Source: Selaginella tamariscina (lineage: Eukaryota > Streptophyta > Lycopodiopsida > Selaginellales > Selaginellaceae). From it: a DNA stretch of 64,000 bases. The notes under the pieces are model-generated. The model saw only the letters and a list, made by a program, of their open reading frames with translations, made no database searches and had not been told where the DNA came from. The translations under genes were made by a program, and so were the position numbers. Numbering within the stretch: position 1 is the first letter of the stretch; each line of letters begins with the position of its first letter. Shown here piece by piece: positions 57,251-64,000 of this stretch. Location: contig PUQB01000443.1 in NCBI GenBank assembly GCA_003024785.1, forward strand, positions 104,481 through 168,480, written 5' to 3'.

Positions 57251-59700
57251 TTTCCCCGTAAATGACTTGTGCAACATTGACAACCTAAGCACTAATGTCA
57301 TCTGTCATCCTTATTTTATAGTATATGTTGAGCTGGTATATACTAGCTGACACAGATGCCACCTATAAACTATTTGGATGACACATAGACACAATTCAAA
57401 GTAGCTCAAAATATAAGGGTTTATGTACATATTTCTTAATTGAATATCTTAATATCTAAATATTCATTGGTAGAGAAGTTGGGTAGTTTCTCTTTTTTTC
57501 TTTTATTCTTTTTGTTTCATTTGTGATCTTTTTATAGCCACTATTAATAACTGTTCCAATGAAGCAACTTTTGCATGTGATAGTAATAAATGCAAACACA
57601 ATAGTTGTTTGGGGAATTAGTGCAATAGCAACAACCTCTAATTGGTTACAACTTTTGTCTTTGTCTATATTCTTTTTTGAGAGCAACCATGGAAGATACT
57701 CATGTTTAGGTCCAGCAAGTTGCAGATTACCATTAGTAGGATCTTGGTCATTAGTTTTGCACATTGCTTCCTTGTCTTTTAAATTTGCCTCATTGTGGTT
57801 TTAACACTTGGCTTTAACATCAAAAGGAACAATTGATTTGGCACCATATTGTTTTCAATTGTCATGCTGCAACAATGTCTTTCGATGAAAATTTGCAAAT
57901 GCATTGAAATGTTAGTAAGACAATCAGGGTCTAACTCTATTAGAACAACATCCTAAAGTTTTTTGAATTATCATTGTGCCATTAAAACATAACTCTCTAT
58001 TATGCTGCCATAACTTTAAATCATCCTACCTTTGGGGTAACCTACCCTTAATGTTGTCAAATCCGTGTTTAGAAAGTTTTGTTAAAGTGCATGTTCCAAG
58101 AGTCAGTGGTTAAGACATGTTTCCAACCTTCTCCTTCACATTAAGTTAGGAATAGCATTCATAATTAAGTACGGCACATTCGTGTTCTTGTTCAATTATG
58201 GTGTGAAATCTTAATTAATATGTTTTCCTTATCAAGTACATGAGGGTTCATAAAGGGGTTCTAAGGTTGCATTTAAGAGTCACATTCATGGCACCAAGTG
58301 TAATTCTTAAATTTAAAGGGCTATGGCAAAATAGTCCACATCTTATAAAACAATTTCACATAAAGATGAGATATTAAGTTAGATGGTACACAATACAATT
58401 GATGAGGCATGCCCTTTGGGGTTGTCTCATGAGCTTAATGCTGTGAGTTGAATACTGCTCACATTAAGGTGTTAAACTTTAAACATTAACTCAAGAGAGA
58501 TTAAGTCTCGTAATTAAATGTGTTATTGGCGCACTTGGTTAGGAATGTTCTCATTGGGATCCAAGGGTTGAACACTTAAACTTTTTTAAAAGACATTCGT
58601 GAGGTTGTATATTTAAGGTTATCCAAACCCAATATTAAGGAATTTACTTAGTAAAACACTCATGTTCACCTACGACACACACTACTCATGTCCTTATTAA
58701 GTTATATCCTAGGTCTAAAGTGTAACTTGGCCACTCAAACACTTAAGGGTTAGTTGTGGATCAAGGTACTCATTATTGCTCTAAAGGGGTTATATTTCCA
58801 TGTGAAAATGGGGTAAGTCATGATGTTTTAACTATGTTATGGGATATGTGCAAGGCATATCTCCTTAATAAATAGTCACATGTTGCTGCATATTGACCTT
58901 TCGAGTTAAAACTCAGACATTTGAAATACTTATCCCTTTCAATTTGCTTATGTTTTTTTTGTCCATCAATTCACTTATATCTTTCCATTTTGGCCCTTGT
59001 ATGGTCGTAATTTTGTCATTTTGTTTCCTTTTTTTTTAATATGTTTTAGTAGATGCACAAATATAAAGTCAGTATTTGAATTAAACTCTATCAGCAATTT
59101 ATTAAGGAATGTTAACAATGACATTACAATGTTCAACATTTATATGTTCCTAATGGGTGATAAAATTTTGATTTTATATCTAAAGATGCATTTCAAGACT
59201 TGTACTTTTATTTAATTTTCAATTTGGCTTAGTTTATTCCATTATTCAAAAATTTAGTCCTTAATTATACATAATTCACAATTCATATAGAATTAATCAT
59301 ACTGTACATGTTCAATTATTATCTCCATACTACAACATTCAAAGCAAGGAGAAGATTATACAAAATATACTTATGTATGTCCAGTGTATATGCTGAACTA
59401 GTTATATCACATAAGATGCTGACATGGACACTAAGTGGGATGACACGTATGACAACCAGATTAGACAAGGAAGAGTTTCTGACACTGTACATATCTCTTA
59501 GTGCATTTATTAATGGTAATTTTTGTTAAACTATTAAGTAGGGGTGAGGACATTCTCTAACATTAAGAGTTAAATTATTGATTAAGTAAAGGTTGTAGTA
59601 CTTATCTTTAGTGAAAGTTAATATTTCACTTGTCTCCAACTTTAGATTTGATTCTTATAAGTTGTAAATTAGAATAAGTTTAATTATAAATAATAAAGTA

Positions 59701-59703
<3 letters not shown>
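57251..59703. other. Intergenic, old repeat-like sequence, no gene
   Basis: Moderately AT-rich sequence with recurring words such as ATTAAGTTA, TTAAGGGTT and CATTAAGG, suggesting decayed transposon sequence. The minus frame 57764-57456 (102 codons) overlaps an equally long plus frame and shows no domain, so neither is called. Confidence 0.45.

Positions 59704-59755
<52 letters not shown>
59704..59755. repeat. (TA)n microsatellite
   Basis: About 25 uninterrupted TA units downstream of the PPR relic. Confidence 0.9.
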
Positions 59756-59758
<3 letters not shown>

Positions 59759-59879
59759 TGTATACTACTTAATTAACTATAACCCTGAGGCTAATGCATA
59801 AGGGGCTGATGTACCGGGCCTTATACTATACAAACACTCAGCTGCATTTTCACCTTTAGAAACATCTCCTTGCATCTTA

Positions 59880-61560
59880 CATGAATTTAAATACGTGGTC
59901 CACGCTACACCGTCAGTCAGGCTCATAAGGCATACAATCCATCAGCTCTTTCGCCTCATGAATCCTTCCCGACCTACATAACACATCTATAATACATCCG
60001 TAATGGTTTGATTCCGGGATATTCCCGAAGTCATTAACCATAAGATCAAAAACAAACAGAGAGCTTTAGTTCACCGCATGGCTAGAGGCCGATAAGAGCG
60101 TGGTGAAGGTAACAAGGTCCGGTAGTACACCCTCTAGGATCATTCCACGTAGCAAATCCAAGCTGTGGTGCATATGCCCAGAACGGGCATATGCAGTCAC
60201 CATTGTAGTCCATATAACCACGTCTTTCGCAACCCAGTCATCGAACACGTGTCTGGCAGTGCGGAGGGTACCGCATCTCGAGTACATGTTTATAAGTCCA
60301 CTCGCAACGACGGGATCCACGAGATCGTTCTCCACCGCGGTGTGGTGGAGCAAGGATCCCTCTCTCACGTCTGCAGTGCTTGCACACGTGTCAAACGGCA
60401 ACTAGAGTGATGTTATCCGGTTTTACACCGCTTAGCTCCATGTGTTTAAACATGTTTAAGACCTCTTTGTGCCCCGCTCCGGGCGTACCCTGTGATCATG
60501 GTGTTCCACGTGACCACGTTGCGGTGCGGCATGGTTTCGAAGATGCCCATTGCCTCCTGGAGATTACCAGTTTTGGTGTATGCGACCAGCATCGTCGTCC
60601 AGGAGACAAGGTTGCGTGAGGGGTTGCTCTCGAACACGAGCCTCGCCTCATGCAGGCGCCCGTTACGGGCGTACGCGCCGAGGATCGCGTTCCAGGAAGC
60701 GGAGTCTCGGGTAGGTACGTTATCGAACAGAACCTGCGCCTGGTCCACGCGGTTGACGGAGCCGTACGCCGTTATCATGGTGTTCCACGACACGACGCTC
60801 CGCTCCGGCATCCGGTGGAACAGCAGCTCTGCCTCGCATATCTTCCCGACGGCGGTACATGCGGATATCACCGTGTTCCACGACACGGTGTCGCGGAGGG
60901 GCATCCTGTCAAACAGGGATACCGCGTTGTCGGTCTCTCCAAGAAGCACGTATCCGGACAGGACCGAGTTCCAGGCGGAGACGCTCGGGTCCGGCATGAG
61001 ACCGATGAGGTGCAGAGCCTCCCGCATTTGCCCTCTCCGAACAAATGCAGTTATCAGAACCCCCCACGATACAGCGTCCTCTCGGGGGCGCTATAGAGCC
61101 GCTGGGCACTGTCGAACTCGTTACACTCGGCGAATGCAGTTATCATTGCGTTGTAAGAGACTGTGTCCTTATAAGGGATGCTATCGAAAGTCGCCTTTGC
61201 ATCGTTGATATGCCCGAACTGGGCATATGCAGTGACCATTGTGTTCCATGCATACGTGTCCTTGTGTGGCATTCTTTCGAAGAGTTTAAACAACCTCGTC
61301 GAGCTCGGAGTTGTATATATAAGCTGCAGGGAGTATATTCCATGAGAATCTGTTCGGTTGGGATATTCCTTGGAAGACTGTATATGCCTTCTCTGTGTTG
61401 CCGCATTTGCCATACATTTCGATGACGAGGTTGTTCATATATCGGTCGTTTTTAAACTCACTTGATATGACTTGCTCGTGACACGCCTTGCTTGGATGGG
61501 GTTCTTAGACAATCCGACCGTCTGCATAACTCTGCATACCATGCTTTCCTTGTATCGTAA
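59880..61560 (-). pseudogene. PPR pseudogene (PLS class)
   Basis: Repeats in order on minus: MNNLVIEMYGKCGNTEKAYT (about 61435), FERMPHKDTYAWNTMVTAYA, SIPYKDTVSYNAMITAFAEC and MREALHLIGLMPDPSVSAWN. Then come MPLRDTVSWNTVISACTAVG, MPERSVVSWNTMITAYGSVN, SRNLVSWTTMLVAYTKTGNL and MPHRNVVTWNTMITGYARSG. Further copies are VASGLINMYSRCGTLRTARH and KDVVIWTTMVTAYARSGHMH (60401-60066). A tail fragment has SNHYGCIIDVLCRSGRIHEA (about 60005-59930). The frame changes near 61300, 61060, 60470 and 60400, and stops at 60066. The original was probably an organelle RNA-binding protein of more than 500 residues. No DYW domain is seen downstream. Confidence 0.85.
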
Positions 61561-61673
61561 GCTGACGTATCCATTTACCTTAAAATTATTTAAAATAGAA
61601 AAATTAAAACTATAAAATGTATAGTTTAAAAAAATTAAATTATATATTTAATATATTTAATATTTTCGCGCTG

Positions 61674-61832
61674 TGAGAGCTCGGAATATAGAAATGTGTA
61701 TATCCATTAGTTCAGAAACCCTAACTTATATACAAGAGCGAGTGGTCCAGATTGAATCCAATCCGACGGCTATCAAAATCCACTACGCTAATAATAGTAT
61801 GTGCACATGCAGCCGTACACGTGGATCTTACA
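61674..61832 (-). repeat. 3' LTR of the second gypsy element
   Basis: About 159 bp. Minus strand begins TGTAAGATCCACGTGTACGG. The left end is placed at the TGAGAG/TGTGAG junction with AT-rich DNA. It contains TATATAAG (minus) like the other element. No second copy is in the window to confirm the border. Confidence 0.7.
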
Positions 61833-61850
61833 TCATCCCCTCCTCTCGGA
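61833..61850 (-). other. Polypurine tract of the second gypsy element
   Basis: Minus-strand GAGAGGAGGGGATGA directly precedes the LTR start, matching the arrangement in the first element. Confidence 0.75.
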
Positions 61851-61864
61851 AGGGTGTAAGTTGG

Positions 61865-63464
61865 TTAGGGTTCTCTTGTAGACGGGCCCGGATCTGGAGG
61901 AACATCAGGAGGAGGCACTGGTGGATCTGTAGGCGGCACAACTTGTTCCCGTTGCACAAAATGCTTCAACCGTTGTACATGTACAATCTCCGGAGGATCG
62001 GGTTGAATGTCGTGCCGAACCTCATAAACCTGTGGCCCTACTTGCCGTAACACTCGATACGGTCCTTTCCATTGAGGAAGGAGACTCTTAGCTAAACCAC
62101 GTACCGTAAGCTTGGGAAAACGAACCAACACCAGTTCATCAACCTTGTACTCCGCAGGAGGACGATGATGCGAGTTGTACCGTTGTTGTTGTCCTACTTG
62201 TACGCGGCCCAAGTGTTCTGCTGACTCCGCACGAACCAATGGAAGATGCTGTCAGATACCGATCCCATGACCTAGCATCAGCAGCTCGCGGTAACCGAGA
62301 CGGCAAACCCAACTCCGTTGGCAACACCGGGTCATGACCATACAAAAGCTTATATGGAGAAGTACCAATGGAACTTTGAACTCCAGTGACATAAGCATAT
62401 CGGAGAGACGGCAGATAACCATCCCAATCTGAATGTTGAAAGTTCACATACTTTGCGATCATCCCCTTGAAGGTTCTAACAAGCCGTTCCACTAAACCAT
62501 CTGTCTGAGGATGATAAGCACTTGTGAAAGTGTGGCGTATCCCTAATCGAGATGTCAAAACATGAAATGCCTCAGCCATAAATGCGGGACCATTATCCGA
62601 GAGAATTCGCTCCGGACAAGAATGCTGAAACACGACCCGATTCAGGAGAAACTGACCAACAGCAGAAGCAGTCGCACTAGCAAGAGCACCAACTTCTACC
62701 CAACGAGTTAGGTAATCAGAAGCAATAATAACGTACTCGTTACCAGCAGTTGACCGCGGAAAAGGTCCCATCAAATCAAATGCCACCAATTCAAACGGAC
62801 GAGAAACTGCAATTGACTCCAACCGTCCTTCCGAAGCACATGGGGGAGTATTGCGAGCTTGGCACCACACACAACTACGCACATACCGAATCACATCTCC
62901 TCGCAACTCCGGCCAATAGAAAGATCTGCGCAGCTTCTCCATCACCCGACGATGTCCCATGTGCCCGCCAAGAATAGGAGAGTCATGGTAAGCATGGAGG
63001 AAGCGTGGAATGAAGATTGAAGGCACCACCAACCGCAAAGGATCATCTGGATCAGTCCCCACAAAATAAAGAAGGTCATCCTGAAGGCGATACTGTGAAT
63101 GTAAATGCCTGAAAGGCAAGTCATCAGCAAGTGATGCAGGATTCTCAAACCCATCACGAAGCCTTCGAATCCACGGCTCAACCTTTTGAGCTTCCCGAAC
63201 CTCATCCAAAGACGGCAAATCTAACTCTGCATTCTGCGGACACTGAACGTCAAGCACAGCAACTGCTGATGGTACGGAATCTTCATCCAAAAAGTCCACT
63301 GAAGCTGGAACAACTGGTTCCTCTGGGGCAACAGAAGAGAGAGAAGGTGGAAGAGGAGCCCGAGAAAGAGCATCAGCATCAGCCATGGAACTCCCTGGAC
63401 GATGAACAACTTCAAAGTCGTAAATTTGAAGTTTCAAGGCCCACCGAGCAGTACGCCCAATCAA
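61865..63464 (-). pseudogene. Gypsy integrase (frameshifted near 62239)
   Basis: The main frame (63464-62139) starts in the RNase H tail (VHRPGSSMADADALSRAPLP). It continues through the H2C2 module (DSPILGGHMGHRRVMEKLRR, CVWCQARN) and the D,D-35-E core (FELVAFDLMGPF, ERILSDNGPAF, YHPQTDGLVERLVRTFKGM). The C-terminal part moves to another frame (62239-61865: KWKGPYRVLRQVGPQ-like, VYEVRHDIQPDPPEIVHV) and ends in a Pro-rich tail just before the polypurine tract. Confidence 0.85.
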
Positions 63465-64000
63465 ATTCTTCGCTTCAACAACGAAGTGACTGCTGCATGA
63501 TCACCTTCCAACAACGTCCGCGAACCATGCAAGTAGGCATGGAGCTTCTCAAAACCCCAAACTGCTGCTAGACACTCCTTTTCAGTTGTGGAGTAATTCA
63601 CCTCTGCTGGCTGCAATGTACGGCTGATGTACGCAATGGGATGTCGTTGGCCAGGAACTCTTGTACTCTCCTGCATCAATACACCCCCGAGGCCGATGTC
63701 AGAAGCATCTACACGCAAGATGAAAGGACGGTGTAATCCGGGTACGCCAAAACTGGAGGAGTCGTCAACAACTCTTTGAGATCTGCAAATGCCTGCTTGC
63801 AATCCTTAGACCAAACAAAAGAAGTCATTGACGATTTCAACAACGCGCGCAACGGTGCAGTACGATCTGAAAGATGATCCAAAAACGACCCAGATATTGT
63901 ACCTTGCCAAGAAAGCGTTGCACATCATTCACACACTTGGCGTAGGGAACTTCAAAACTGCAACTAGTTTGTCAGGATCGACTTGCAAACCTTCACGTGA
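63461..64000 (-). pseudogene. Gypsy RT connection and RNase H, interrupted
   Basis: From the window edge downwards on minus: VDPDKLVAVLKFPTP, then VNDVQRFLGKVQYLGRF (RT connection), LLKSSMTSFVWSKDCKQAFA, then RNase H (LRVDASDIGLGGVLMQ, TTEKECLAAVWGFEKLHAYL). At least three frame changes fall between 63960 and 63720 and one near 63461. The RT catalytic box lies outside the window. Confidence 0.8.

Larger units (their letters stand above)
61674..64000 (-). mobile_element. Second Ty3/gypsy element, 3' half (runs off the window)
   Basis: On minus, RT end, RNase H, integrase, polypurine tract and 3' LTR are present. The element is related to the one at 10.25-14.68 kb: the integrase proteins align throughout, and both LTRs begin TGTAAGATC/A with the motif AACCCT..CTTATATACAAGAG (plus strand). 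Several frame changes occur. The 5' half lies beyond 64000. Confidence 0.9.

Noticed and set aside
57456..57804. Overlapping frames of about 80-100 codons on both strands
   Set aside because: Neither has a recognisable domain or supporting neighbour; AT-rich hydrophobic translation is expected by chance.
60492..61208. 238-codon plus-strand open frame
   Set aside because: Antisense shadow of the PPR gene on minus.
1..64000. tRNA or rRNA genes
   Set aside because: B-box-like words (for example near 3330 and 48210) were seen, but no cloverleaf could be built around them.

Overview
This is a plant nuclear window. The most likely source is a lycophyte such as Selaginella. I base that on PPR proteins of the style typical of that genus, compact introns of 50-70 bp in some genes, spliceosomal multi-exon genes, many CT/CA/TA microsatellites, and GC-rich genes lying in AT-rich intergenic DNA. 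The genus is an inference; no search was run.

Layout. 0.2-1.7 kb: truncated direct duplicate of the 3' end of a GH17-X8 beta-1,3-glucanase gene. 3.4-4.9 kb: broken PPR gene (+). 5.3-9.0 kb: decayed Ty1/copia element (+). 10.25-14.68 kb: young Ty3/gypsy element (-), nested in an inverted-repeat element. 15.3-17.3 kb: PPR gene (-) with a frameshift and a truncated 5' end. 17.9-19.2 kb: coiled-coil repeat gene (+). 19.7-22.6 kb: complete GH17-X8 beta-1,3-glucanase (-), the parent of the fragment at the left end. 23.0-25.1 kb: cytochrome P450 pseudogene (+). 25.3-37.0 kb: SKI3/TTC37-like TPR gene (-) with about 30 short exons. 37.1-39.9 kb: NOL1/NOP2/Sun (NSUN) RNA methyltransferase gene (+), head to head with SKI3. 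40-48.3 kb: AT-rich repeat desert. 48.3-50.1 kb: broken gene joining a restriction-endonuclease-like motif to a kinase-like domain (-). 53.1-55.8 kb: second NSUN copy (-), part of a 3.5-4 kb inverted duplication. 56.0-57.2 kb: probable LINE relic. 59.9-61.5 kb: broken PPR gene (-). 61.7-64.0 kb: 3' half of a second gypsy element (-).

Functional picture. The apparently healthy gene is the secreted glucanase. SKI3 (cytoplasmic mRNA decay with the exosome) and NSUN (RNA m5C methylation) share a 127-bp intergenic space. Almost everything else is duplicated, truncated or frameshifted. Two segmental duplications (one direct, one inverted) lie within 64 kb, and neither NSUN copy reads cleanly. Single-base indels recur even in the conserved SKI3 gene, so some breaks may be consensus errors rather than real mutations.

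No clearly new biological system was proven. The best leads are the PD-(D/E)xK-like plus kinase-like gene, the NSUN inverted duplication with different lesions in each copy, and the gypsy element nested in a palindromic element.
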